Assembly (NCBI GenBank): GCA_958295755.1
Contig: OY282367.1
Location: 781,087 to 845,086 of the forward strand
DNA: 64,000 bases
Direction: 5' to 3'
DNA from: an uncultured Acidimicrobiales bacterium
GTDB taxonomy: Bacteria; Actinomycetota; Acidimicrobiia; Acidimicrobiales; Hopanoidiivorantaceae
The translations under genes were made by a program, and so were the position numbers. The stretch's first letter is position 1, and every line of letters begins with the position of its first letter. Shown here one piece after another: positions 55,101 to 63,236 of this stretch. The notes under the pieces were generated by a model, which saw only the letters and a program-made list of their open reading frames with translations, was not told the origin of the DNA and did not search any database.

Positions 55101-58100
55101 GCTGGCGCGTATAACTGAAGATGCTGCATACACCGTGTCTTGTAGCGATGCCGATGGTGTGGATGCTTCCAAGTTGACTGCTACTCGGACTACTTCTGGT
55201 GATGGTTGTACATTCACTGTAGATCCCGTAGATACACTGACCCCAAGCAATCAGGGTGATGTGACTTTCACAGTTACTTTCACTTCTAGCGCAGGTACTG
55301 ATTCAGCTTCTAGTATTGATGGCACTTTCACCTTAAATATTGGTCCTGATTCAACTATTTCTTACACCGCGCCCACTGGTTTGAAGGTTGGTCGTAATCG
55401 CACGCTTGAGATTGATGTGCTGTCGCACGCTTCTGAAGCTAGCCCGTCTAGTTATTCGATGTCTTGCGGTGATGCAACTGGTGTGGATGCCGACAAGTTG
55501 ACTGGGGTAACCCATACTGGTTCTAGCTGTACTTTCACGGTAGATCCGGTAGATACTCTGGCGTCAAGTAATCAGGGTGATACTACTTTCACTGTGCCCC
55601 TCACTTCCACCGGCGGACATACCTTAGATGCCACATTCACTGTAAATATTGGCCCCGATAGCACTATTACCTATACCCTACCGTCTGGCTTGACGATAGG
55701 CCGTAACCGCACCTTAGTGATTGATGCTTCTACCTATGTTTCTGAGACTTCTGGTAGTGGCTATGTGATTGCGTGCTCGGATGCTTCGGCTTTGCATTCC
55801 AGGCTTACCTCAGTTAGCCGCACGGCTAATAGCTGTACTTACACCATCACCCCTTCAACCGCCGCAACAGCGGGTAATGCTACATTCTCTATTACTTTCA
55901 CCTCCGACGGTGGCGATTCCCGCTCTGGGACGATAACAGTTGAGATCGGCCCCGACAGCACTATTTCTTATACCGGACCCACTGGTTTGAAGGTCGGTCG
56001 TAACCGCACCCTTGAGATTGATGTGACAGAGTATGCTACTGAAGCGAATCCATCTAGCTACGATATTTCTTGTGGTGATGCTACCGGCGTAGATAGCACC
56101 AGGTTGTCTTCGGTTTCTCATACGGGTTCTAGCTGTACTTTCACGGTTGATCCGATTGACACTCTGGCTAGTAGCTTGCAGGGTGATACTACCTTTACTG
56201 TCCCCCTCACCTCCACTGGTGGCCATACCTTAGATGCCACTTTCACTGTAAATATCGGCCCGGATAGCACTATTTCTTATAGTGCGCCGTCTGGTTTGAA
56301 GGTGGGTCGTAACCGTACACTAGTGATCGATGTGACAGATCACGCCACTGAAGCGAGCGCGTCGAGCTACGACATTTCTTGTGGTGATGCTTCTGGGGTA
56401 GATAACACCAAGTTGACCGGGGTAACCCACACTGGTTGTACTTTCACGGTAGATCCGATAAATACTCTGGCGAGTGGCTCACAGGGTGATGTGACTTTCA
56501 CTATTCCATTGACATCTACTGGCGGACACACCTTAGATGCCACTTTCACGGTAGACATCGGTCCTGATAGCACTATTACCTATACCCCACCATCTGGGCT
56601 GCTCGTGGGGCGTAACTTTACCCTTGAGATAGATTTGTCAGAGCATGCTACTGAGGCGAATCCGTCTAGCTATGACATTTCTTGTGGTGATGCTTCTGGT
56701 GTGGATAACACCAAGCTAACTGGGGTTACTCACACGGGTTCTAGTTGTACTTTCACTATTGATCCGATAGATACTCTAGCTAGTAGCTTGCAGGGCACCA
56801 CTTCCTTTACTGTGCCGCTGACCTCTACAGGCGGCCACAGCTTAGATGCCGCCTTCACCTTAAACATCGGCCCCGACTCAAGTATCACCGTTAGCCCGCC
56901 TAGTTCTATTGCTATTGCTGCTAGCCGTTCCCGCACGGTTGATTTCTCTGATTATGCTTCGGATGGTAGCTACGACATTTCTTGTGGGACACCTACTACT
57001 GCTTCGTCTTTGATTTCTATTGGCACTCCAACTGGTTGCAGTGTTGCGGTTACTGCTGGTGCTACTCAGGGCGCAGCTACTGTTTCTGTGGTGTTTACTT
57101 CTACCGGTGGTGCTACGGCTACGGGTTCATTTACCGTTGATGTGGGTGCTGCTTCTAACATCGCCTTTACCGCGCCTACAGGTCTAAAAGTTGCTACTAA
57201 CCGCACGAGAGTTATCAATGTCTTAGATCACGCTTCAGATGGCGGTTACACCGTTACTTGTAGTGATGCGACTGCTATAGATGCCACAGAGCTGCAGTCA
57301 GTTACGCGTATCACTTCTGGTGATGGTTGTTCGTTTACTATTACGCCTAAGAGTGTTCAGGGTGCCGCTACTTTCACTGTGCCTTTGACTTCTGATGGTG
57401 GCGATACTTTAGATGCGGTGTTTGCTATAGAGGTTGGTCCGGCTTCAACTTTTGCTTATAGTGCGCCGACTGGGCTGAAGGTGGGGCGTAACCGCACCCT
57501 TGTGATTGATGCGCTGACCCGTATAACTGAAGATGCTACCTATGTGGTATCTTGTAGCGACGCTGATGGTGTGGATGCTTCTAAGTTGACTGTTACCCGT
57601 ACTACTTCTGGTGATGGTTGTACCTTCACTGTTGATCCGGTAGATACGTTGTCGACTGATAATCAGGGTGATGTGAGTTTCACGGTTACCTTTACTTCTA
57701 GCGGAGGCACAGACACTGCTTCTACTATTGATGGCACATTCACCGTAAATATTGGTCCTGATAGCACTATTGCTTATACCGCACCGACTGGTTTGAAGAT
57801 CGGTCGTAATCGCACCCTTGAGATTGATGTGTTGTCGCACGCTTCTGAGGCGAACCCGTCTAGCTATTCGGTTTCTTGTGGTGATGCAACTGGTGTGGAT
57901 AGCACCAAGCTAACTTCGGTCTCCCATACTGGTTCTAGTTGTACCTTTACGGTAGATCCGATAGATAATCTGGCTACCAGCTTGCAGGGTGATACTACCT
58001 TCACTGTGTCTCTTACCTCCACCGGCGGTGCGACAGCTAGTGCCACCTTCACCGTAAACATCGGCACTGATAGCACTATTTCTTATACTCCTCCGTCTGG

Positions 58101-61100
58101 CTTGATGATAGGTCGTAATCGCACCCTTGAGATTGATGCTTCTGGTTATGTGGAGGAGGTTGCTGGTAGCGGTTATGCCATTACTTGTTCAGATGCTACG
58201 AGTTTGCATTTCAGGCTTACCTCAGTTACTCGCACTGCTAATAGCTGTTCTTATACCATCACACCTTCAACCACTGCCACACCAGGCAATGCTAGTTTCT
58301 CGATTACTTTCACATCAGATGGCGGTGACTCCCGCATTGAGATGATAACGGTAGAGATCGGCCCCGATAGCACTATTTCCTATACCGCACCGGATGGACT
58401 GAAGATAGGGCGTAACCGCACCCTTGAGATTGATGTTTCGGACTATATATCTGAGAACAGTGCCTACACAGTGTCTTGCGGCGATGCTACCGGCGTAGAT
58501 AACACCAAACTCACTGGGGTAACTCATAGCGGTTCCAGTTGCACCTTCACCGTAGACCCCATCAACACTCTCGCTAGCGGCTCACAAGGCGACACTACCT
58601 TCACTATCCCCCTCACCTCCACTGGCGGCCATACCTTAGATGCCACATTCACCGTCAACATCGGCCCTGACTCAACCATCACCTTCACTGCGCCACCCAC
58701 CTCTGGTGCTGGCAGCTTACTGGTAGGCACCAACCGCACTCTGAGAATAGACGCTTCGGACTATGTCACAGAAGCCCACAGCGGTTATATCATCACCTGC
58801 GGCAACGCTACAAACATCAGCAACGAAATAGACAGTATTGTGCGTGATTCAGGTAGCTGCTCTTATGACATTACTCCCAAACCCACAGCAGCTCAGGGTG
58901 GGGCTAGTTTCACTGTGCCTTATACCTCAGACGGTGGACATACTCTGAGCGGCACGATCATTGTGAATATTGGTGCCGACTCAACTATCAGCTACACCGG
59001 ACCGCCCATTAGTGGCGCAGGCAGTTTAATCGTTCCCATAAGCACATCTAAAACGATTGATGTCTCCAGCTATGCCACCGACGGTGCCTACACCATAACC
59101 TGCGGTGATGCTATCAATCTCCACTCCAGACTCGAATCTGTTACTCACACAGGCACCAGCTGCAGCTATGAAGTAACAGCAGGTGCTATAGAGGGTTCAG
59201 CAAGCTTCAATGTGCCTTATAAATCCACAGGCGGACACGAGATGACCGCTCTAGTTCGCCTTACCATCGGCCCAACCTCTGCCATACAATTCAGTGCTCC
59301 GACTGGGTTGCAAGTAAATATCGGGAGCACCATCACCATAGATGCTTCAAACTACGTCACAGACGGCCCCTACGACATCACCTGTGGCACAGCTACTGGT
59401 GTTTCGCTGGCATCAGTAGTACAGTCGGTGTCAGATACTACAGGTTGTACCTATGTGGTGACACCCAGCAGCACTGGAACTGGCACATTTACGGTGCCTT
59501 ACACCTCCAGCGGCGGCGACGCTCTCCCCGACTCTGGCCCACCCGCCCGCACGTCTCAGATATCTATCAGCATCTATCCGGCATCTAGTATCAGCTTCAC
59601 TGCTCCGACAGGTCTGTCGGTATCGGCAGGTAACTCCATCACAGTAGATGCTTCCAGCGCATCAGATGCCAACCCCACCTATACCGTCTCATGTGGCAAT
59701 GTCACTAGTTCACATGAGAGAATCAACAGCATTACTCGCACAGGATGTGAGTATGAGATAAGGGCAGGCAGTGAGGCAGGCACCGCTTCTTTCAGCTTTG
59801 AGTTAATCTCCAGAGACAGTGGAGGCACCATACAATCCACTGGCAATTTCCAAATCACTATCACCATTACAGAGCTTTCTAATATCATCTTCACCGTGCC
59901 TACAGACTTGGTGGTGCAAGCAGGCAGTGCCATCACAATCAATGCAGCCGACTACGCCACAGACGGCAGCTATACGATCACCTGCGGCGATGCCGTTGCG
60001 AGCTCTCTTGTTTCGGTAACCCACACTACCAATACTTGTACATACACAGCGACCGCTGCTGCAAGCACGACTGTTGTACCTCTTAGTGCTGGCTTCTCCG
60101 TGCCTTACACTTCTAGCGGTGGCGACAGCTACAACGGTCGCATAAATATCATTATCAACCCGACTTCCAATATCATCTTCACCGCTCCGACAGATTTGGA
60201 GATAGGCGCAGGCAATACCCGCACTGTGAACCTCTTAGCAGGCTATGCCACTGACACTATCTACACCATCACCTGCGGCAACGCCACAGCTTCAGACACA
60301 GCCAGGCTCACCTTAATAGAGCGCAACGGGTGCGACTACACCATAACAGCAGCCGCAGATGCCACACAGGGCGACACCACCTTCACTCTTACTTATACCT
60401 CCACTGGCACAGATACCCACGACGCCACGATCACTATAGATATAGGCCCGCCTTCTGAGATTATCTTTACGGCCCCGTCACAGATTCCTGTCGTTCCTGC
60501 CGGCACCACTATGACAATCGATGTCGGCTCTTATGTGGAAGATGGTTTGTACACCATCATTTGCGCTCCGGCTACAGATGTGGATGAAAACAGAATTGCA
60601 AGCATTGTCAACAACGGTTGTAGTTATACGGTCACAGCAGCGGCAGTGCTAGGCGAAGCCACCTTCACCGTACCTTATAGGTCAACTGGCGGTGACACTA
60701 TGGACAGTGCCGTCACTGTTAGGATTTCTGCTCCTCCAGCACCGTCAAGGCGGACCGGTATTGTTAGAGATGCAAGCGCAGATGATCCTCCGCCTGTGTT
60801 CATTGAAGCAGCTGAACCTGACGAGTTGGGATTGCGTTGGGTAACCTTCACGGTGCAACAAGGCGGCACTACGGCTTTGCGAGTTCTCAGGGCAATGGGT
60901 CTTCCAGACAACCAGAGCATCTACTACTGGAGCACGAGAACGCTGTCGTGGGTGCGTGTTACCAGCCTCAGCCAAAGACTGCCTTCTGGCACGATGATCT
61001 CCTTCCAGATAGACGCGGAAGTTTCACAAGATAGGACTGAAGTCAGCAACCTTGGCAGTGGTACTCAGCAAGCCAGTCTTACTCAGGGATGGAACATTGT

Positions 61101-61419
61101 GAGCCTACCTGCGGGTGTGACTGGACTGGACGGTGAGAACTCACTGTTGGATACTTCCCTCACCGACTGCAGACAGCGTACAGGAGTGATCGCTATTGCC
61201 AACTTGCGTCCAGGAACCGACAGGTGGCAAATTCGCCTTCCGTGTCAACCACAGACTGAAGCCCGTCTAACCACAGGCGAAGACGCCGAATTTGATCTGC
61301 TTACCAGCATCCAACCGGGCGATTTCACCTACTTCTTCTATCAGTCTCCTATAGCAACCACTATCGTCTGGGATTCTGACTTACTCAGATACGAACCTCA
61401 AGATGATGCCGAGGAATAG
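1026..61419 (+). CDS. Giant exported Ig-like/LRR repeat protein, frame interrupted at a G10 run
   Basis: No named family was recognised for the whole protein; the architecture suggests an exported fibre-like surface protein or adhesin. The signal-peptide frame runs from ATG 1026 to a TGA at 1464-1466. All later domains are in the +1 frame, open without a stop to the TAG at 61417. The frames meet at the ten Gs at 1436-1445; removing one G gives a single protein of about 20,130 residues, near 2 MDa by estimate. Order: signal peptide, acidic low-complexity linker, about 186 Ig-like domains with paired cysteines, four LRR cassettes, C-terminal domain. ATG 1026 is chosen because the basic and hydrophobic signal-peptide segments follow it; the upstream GTG at 984 is an alternative, and neither has a strong ribosome-binding site (weak GGCGAG at 1012-1017). 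The frame break may be phase variation, sequencing error or programmed frameshifting. Confidence 0.85.
1167..1665 (+). repeat. Acidic Gly/Asp/Glu/Ser/Gln low-complexity linker (minisatellite-like DNA)
   Basis: The segment is composed almost only of G, D, E, S, Q and A, in short recurring words such as GGDGSEG, GEQEGGD and GGDDEGDD. At DNA level these are imperfect repeats of the ggtgatggtgag type. It follows the signal peptide and ends in a Pro/Glu-rich piece (PPETPEPTLEE) before the first folded domain. A flexible, strongly acidic spacer in the cell envelope is the likely role. The second G10 run lies inside it. Read in the +1 frame, the 5' part becomes a Met/Val/Arg/Lys-rich sequence that looks like a frame artefact, which supports the frame-0 reading before 1436. 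Confidence 0.85.
1436..1445 (+). repeat. G10 homopolymer at the frame switch point
   Basis: Ten Gs sit inside the acidic linker. Upstream, frame 0 encodes the signal peptide and linker. Downstream, frame 0 gives only Cys-Gly-Phe-Trp-Arg-Arg and a TGA at 1464, while the +1 frame continues the same Gly/Ser/Glu/Asp-rich linker and all later domains. With nine Gs the codons would read GCG GGG GGG GGT GCG GGT TCT, joining the two halves smoothly. The same holds for twelve. As given, the gene is off. Confidence 0.92.
5203..8206 (+). repeat. Segmental duplication within zone 1, copy 1
   Basis: This run of about ten domains, from EIVISPRVPSV to the next triad start, has the same domain order as 11257-14352. 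Shared idiosyncratic strings include GVGRPP, NCIYRFRFSG, IRLNRDDTA, SKISVRL.GYCRY and PDAYSF. The paralogous starts are 6057 bases apart. Copy 1 carries an extra Gly/Ser/Thr/Val insertion (near 5450-5505) in its first module. Partner: 11257-14352. Confidence 0.8.
6742..7029 (+). other. Cysteine-rich variant domain, copy 1 (four Cys)
   Basis: This domain breaks the Ig-like consensus. It begins VGEVCHNPVNP, contains DTCGHALSC and ends near GGCLYHF, giving four cysteines instead of two. A matching domain at the same place in the partner duplication (12742-13173) begins SACINGTNPG. It is probably a specialised module with two disulphides; its function is unknown. Confidence 0.65.
11257..14352 (+). 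repeat. Segmental duplication within zone 1, copy 2
   Basis: This is the partner of 5203-8206 in the same domain order: VVSPRVPSVGF, SVNFVPPSG, YISFTPPVENP, a DALDYWVD module, Cys-rich variant, NLTYTAS module, LVFIPPADL, ITFRPPSAF and KITFTTPVG. Identity varies strongly along the pair; the first three modules are much closer than the Cys-rich one. That indicates either uneven selection or partial gene conversion. Confidence 0.8.
12742..13173 (+). other. Cysteine-rich variant domain, copy 2 (six Cys, enlarged)
   Basis: This is the counterpart of 6742-7029 but about 145 bases longer. Cysteines lie in SACING, STCRYYATC, QGCIF, SYCVRL and QSCGF, six in all. An additional tyrosine/serine/threonine-rich loop (near 13020-13140) is absent from copy 1. 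It starts VEHSSACING and rejoins the array at IGPDTNLTYT. Confidence 0.65.
23413..35806 (+). repeat. Array zone 2: about 41 homogenised Ig-like domains of about 103 residues
   Basis: The consensus is clear: start ISYTAPSGLKVGRNRTL, then YxISCGDATGVDNTKL, then GSSCTFTVDPIDTL, then QGDTTFTVPLTSTGG, then FTVNIGPDS. The commonest period is 309 bases (for example between the domains at 30744 and 31053). Two shorter variants alternate in a fixed pair: type B (PPSSIAVA.SRS, CGTPTTASSLI) followed by type C (GLKVATNRT or GTNRT, TELQSVVRD). Within-zone similarity is much higher than in zone 1, indicating recent amplification or homogenisation. Confidence 0.85.
36931..37755 (+). other. LRR cassette 1 of 4
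   Basis: A 275-residue cassette lies in frame inside the Ig-like array. It has an N-cap region (CTDGTFVD, NDLVEDCQALVAAQ, a Trp-Gly pair, SWEGVTVTSGRVTGLEI), then seven leucine-rich repeats of about 24 residues with the plant-type pattern LTALTSLDLSGNQLTGAIP, then a cap with TLSICNNQ and a final IPVACQ-like Cys. The cysteines at both ends could close the solenoid. LRR solenoids usually bind protein or glycan ligands, so this is a plausible ligand-binding head on the fibre. The partner is unknown. Confidence 0.88.
42460..43290 (+). other. LRR cassette 2 of 4
   Basis: Same build as cassette 1, with the N-cap differing at NLWAGIAVNTDL and seven 24-residue LRRs. Differences concentrate at exposed positions of the repeats: for example SYHQLSG replaces SYNQLSG, and LYLGSNQLSG replaces LSLGSNDLSG. 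Variation on the solenoid surface with conserved leucines fits changing ligand contacts, though drift is possible. Confidence 0.87.
46552..47382 (+). other. LRR cassette 3 of 4
   Basis: Same build. The N-cap reads CTDGTFVDTTDNPRV and SPYFIRSWGTG, shared with cassette 4 and different from cassettes 1 and 2 (VDVTANPRV, SSYFIRTWGTG). Cassettes 3 and 4 are therefore the closer pair, suggesting the most recent duplication step. Confidence 0.87.
50917..51750 (+). other. LRR cassette 4 of 4
   Basis: Same build and closest to cassette 3. The N-cap has AAQNSWAG in place of AAQNLWAG, and the first repeat has VTALEI in place of VTGLEI. It is the last LRR cassette; the following module starts NIVFTAPTGLKVGRNFTLEI and leads into the 8-domain higher-order repeat. 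Confidence 0.87.
53281..53537 (+). repeat. Perfect 257-bp direct repeat, copy 1
   Basis: The 257 bases spanning most of domain F in block 1 appear identical, base for base on manual comparison, to 55699-55955. Flanking bases differ. Identity of this length against diverged flanks indicates recent gene conversion or duplication. Confidence 0.8.
55699..55955 (+). repeat. Perfect 257-bp direct repeat, copy 2
   Basis: This is the partner of 53281-53537 at an offset of exactly 2418 bases, one higher-order unit downstream. It is domain F of block 2, from GRNRTLVIDAS to the start of the next linker. Confidence 0.8.
58366..60744 (+). repeat. Array zone 5: diverged C-terminal Ig-like domains
   Basis: The last eight Ig-like domains depart progressively from the zone 2-4 consensus: for example TSGAGSLLVGTNRT, GLSVSAGNSITV, DLVVQAGSAITI and QIPVVPAGTTMTI. 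They resemble the zone 1 end in sequence style and in a C-rich wobble base composition. Low similarity at both array ends with homogeneous copies inside is typical of tandem arrays that evolve by unequal exchange. Confidence 0.75.
60745..61416 (+). other. Non-repetitive C-terminal domain of the giant protein
   Basis: About 224 residues follow the last repeat, starting at a Ser-Arg-Arg linker. Recognisable pieces are LRWVTFTVQQGG, SIYYWSTRTLSWVRV, LTQGWNIVSLPAG and a cysteine pair in TDCRQRTG / LPCQPQ. The GWNIVSLPAG string resembles the W-N-x-V-S-L-P motif seen at the ends of some secreted bacterial repeat proteins; this is a resemblance only. The end is acidic (PQDDAEE) with no LPxTG-like motif, hydrophobic helix or basic tail, so no sortase or membrane anchor is visible. 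Roles in secretion, capping or polymerisation are possible. Confidence 0.7.
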
Positions 61420-61460
61420 CAACAGTTAGGTGGGGCGGTGTATCTATCGGTTGCGAAAGT

Positions 61461-61814
<354 letters not shown>

Positions 61815-61843
61815 CAGGTTTTAGCTTACAAGAAGAGTTGTGG

Positions 61844-62635
61844 TTAGTCTTCTCGGTTGGCAACTATAATCAAGCGACCACATTCGGAACAGTCCACGGG
61901 GATGCCTGAAGGAGATTGGCGCATGCGTTCAACTTCGGCTATGGGGTGCATTAGGTTTAAGTCGCAACCAATGCAGTGGCGACCTTCTAAAGCGGCTACC
62001 CCTATGCCCCCTAGGCGGTCACGGCGTTCTTCGTAGTCGCTTAGCAGATTAGGCGGGATTTTGGCGGTCAGCTCTTCGCGTTGCTGTTGGAGCCCTTGGA
62101 GAATTTCGCCTATTTTGTCTTCCTCAGACTTCAATAGATTGGCTTTCTCGGTATGGCGAGCTTGGATTTCGTCGTGCTTTTCGTTTACCGTTGCGCTCTT
62201 GGATTCTATGGATTCGCGTCTTTCCAAGATTTCCAGCACTATTTCTTCTGAGTTTTGCTTGCGGCGTTTCAACACTGCGATTTGCTCTTGGAGGGCTTCT
62301 ATGGCACGGACACCTGTGATCTCACCTGAGTAGAGACGGGTGTTGGACTCTTGTAGGGACTCTTCTGTTTCGGCAATTTCTGCTTCAGTTTTGGTTTGAT
62401 CTTGTTCTAACTCTTCAATGTGTACTTTGATGCGCTCTTGCAGGGCGACTGCCTGCTTTAGTTTTTCGTCTAAAGCTTCAAAAGCTGACCGCTCTGGAAG
62501 CAGTTCTCGTTTGTGGATCTGAAGGGCTATTGCATTGTCAGACTCTTGAACTAGCAGAAGCTGTTGGAGTGCCGCGTCTGCCTGCGCTACCTGTGTCTCT
62601 TGCGCCGAGTCTGGCTGTATCTCTTGTGTCTCCAT
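61844..62635 (-). CDS. Coiled-coil protein with C-terminal C4 zinc ribbon
   Basis: The protein has 263 residues from the chosen ATG. Residues about 15-200 are Glu/Gln/Lys/Leu-rich with heptad spacing and form a long antiparallel coiled coil, containing the family-typical LYSGEITGVRAIEALQ. The end carries two CxxC knuckles (HCIGCD near 221-224 and DCSECG near 249-252), which form the zinc ribbon. Family members lie beside rnpB or RNase H genes in many Actinomycetota, as here, and are presumed nucleic-acid binding; the exact role is unknown. A TTG 60 bases upstream (62695) would add 20 polar, His-rich residues and overlap the PPOX gene; I prefer the ATG because the family starts near it, but neither start has a clear ribosome-binding site. 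Probably an operon with the PPOX gene. Confidence 0.85.
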   Translation of the reverse strand: METQEIQPDSAQETQVAQADAALQQLLLVQESDNAIALQIHKRELLPERSAFEALDEKLKQAVALQERIKVHIEELEQDQTKTEAEIAETEESLQESNTRLYSGEITGVRAIEALQEQIAVLKRRKQNSEEIVLEILERRESIESKSATVNEKHDEIQARHTEKANLLKSEEDKIGEILQGLQQQREELTAKIPPNLLSDYEERRDRLGGIGVAALEGRHCIGCDLNLMHPIAEVERMRQSPSGIPVDCSECGRLIIVANRED

Positions 62636-62678
62636 GATGCTATTTCTGTGGTGATGGCGTTTCTGTGAATTCAGAGGC

Positions 62679-63140
62679 TCAGTATGAGCCGCCAAGCTTG
62701 GTGTGATCCCAGCTGATGGTTTTCTCAGCTTTGATCACCACAGCTGTGCGTTTGTTGGCAAGGTTGGCGGCGGCGTTGGTGGCGTCTTTGAGGTCTATGC
62801 CGTGGTTGCGGGAAATCACCGCAGCGGCGTATTTCTGCACATCTTCTGGCTCGCTGTAGAGTTCGGCTGTGCCGTTTATCGTTATTCCCCTGAGTTTCTC
62901 GTACTCAGTGCCGTCCTCTAGCAACACGGTGATGCGAGGGTCGCGGTGCAGATTAAGGATTTTCTGCGATTTGGTGTATGTCTCAAACACAATCTCGTCG
63001 TCTATGATGCCGAACCAGAGAGTGCTGAGGTGCGGTGTGCCGTCTTTGTTGAGGGTGGCGACTTGAAGGCTTTTCTGCTCGGAGATGAATTGGCGCATCT
63101 CATCTGAGGTCATCCGTATAAGATCTCGACGTTTTGCCAT
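62679..63140 (-). CDS. PPOX-class (pyridoxamine-phosphate-oxidase-fold) F420/flavin-binding protein
   Basis: This is a 153-residue split-barrel protein of the class that binds FMN or deazaflavin F420 and reduces small substrates in the cytoplasm. Diagnostic features are the N-terminal LQVATLNKDGTPHLSTLWFG strand pair, the DDEIVFETYTKSQKILNLHRDPRITV segment around the cofactor site, and the LRGITINGTAEL strand. Length matches the family. A clear ribosome-binding site (GAGGAG, 63147-63152) lies six bases before the ATG and fixes the start. It is divergent from a luciferase-like F420-type oxidoreductase gene, and its stop is 43 bases before the ATG of the zinc-ribbon gene on the same strand. The substrate cannot be told from sequence; F420 use is likely but FMN or heme is possible. 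Confidence 0.85.
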   Translation of the reverse strand: MAKRRDLIRMTSDEMRQFISEQKSLQVATLNKDGTPHLSTLWFGIIDDEIVFETYTKSQKILNLHRDPRITVLLEDGTEYEKLRGITINGTAELYSEPEDVQKYAAAVISRNHGIDLKDATNAAANLANKRTAVVIKAEKTISWDHTKLGGSY

Positions 63141-63146
63141 TTATAT

Positions 63147-63152
63147 CTCCTC
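63147..63152 (-). promoter_or_regulatory. Ribosome-binding site of the PPOX-family gene
   Basis: On the minus strand GAGGAG precedes the ATG at 63140 by six bases (ATATAA). It is the only strong Shine-Dalgarno match found upstream of any start in the window. Confidence 0.8.
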
Positions 63153-63223
63153 ACTCTGGTGATGTCGCCTTGCCATTAAGTAAATTTCATCATATCGCCA
63201 GCAAGAGAGACTGAGTTATGCCG

Positions 63224-63229
63224 TAAAAT
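63224..63229 (+). promoter_or_regulatory. Candidate -10 box of the luciferase-like gene (leaderless start)
   Basis: TAAAAT lies seven bases before the ATG at 63237, and no Shine-Dalgarno sequence precedes that ATG. A transcript starting at or next to the ATG would be leaderless, which is common in Actinomycetota. The divergent spacer to the PPOX gene is only 96 bases, so both promoters must lie within it. Confidence 0.4.
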
Positions 63230-63236
63230 AGCTTTT

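Larger units (their letters stand above)
52048..58365 (+). repeat. Array zone 4: 8-domain higher-order repeat, two full copies and one partial
   Basis: Domains occur in the same order B-C-D-E-F-G-H-I in three consecutive blocks: 52048-54465 (2418 bases), 54466-56877 (2412 bases) and a third partial block, B to F, 56878-58365. B is the PPSSIA(I/V)AASRSRT type, C the ATNRTRVINV type, D the TRTTSGDGC type, F the GSGYVIACSDASALHSRL type, and I the GLLVGRNFTLEID type. The 6-base difference is explained by loss of two Ser codons in domain H of block 2 (THTGCTF instead of THTGSSCTF, near 56431). Tandem unequal crossing-over of whole blocks is the simplest origin. Confidence 0.88.

Noticed and set aside
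1178-60975. Many minus-strand and other-frame open frames of 60-160 codons across the repeat region
   Set aside because: They recur with the 309-base domain period, have repeat-derived sequences and no ribosome-binding sites. They are shadows of the giant gene's composition.
62061-63066. Plus-strand frames at 62061-62333, 62703-62921 and 62869-63066
   Set aside because: They lie opposite the well-supported zinc-ribbon and PPOX genes and have no supporting signals.
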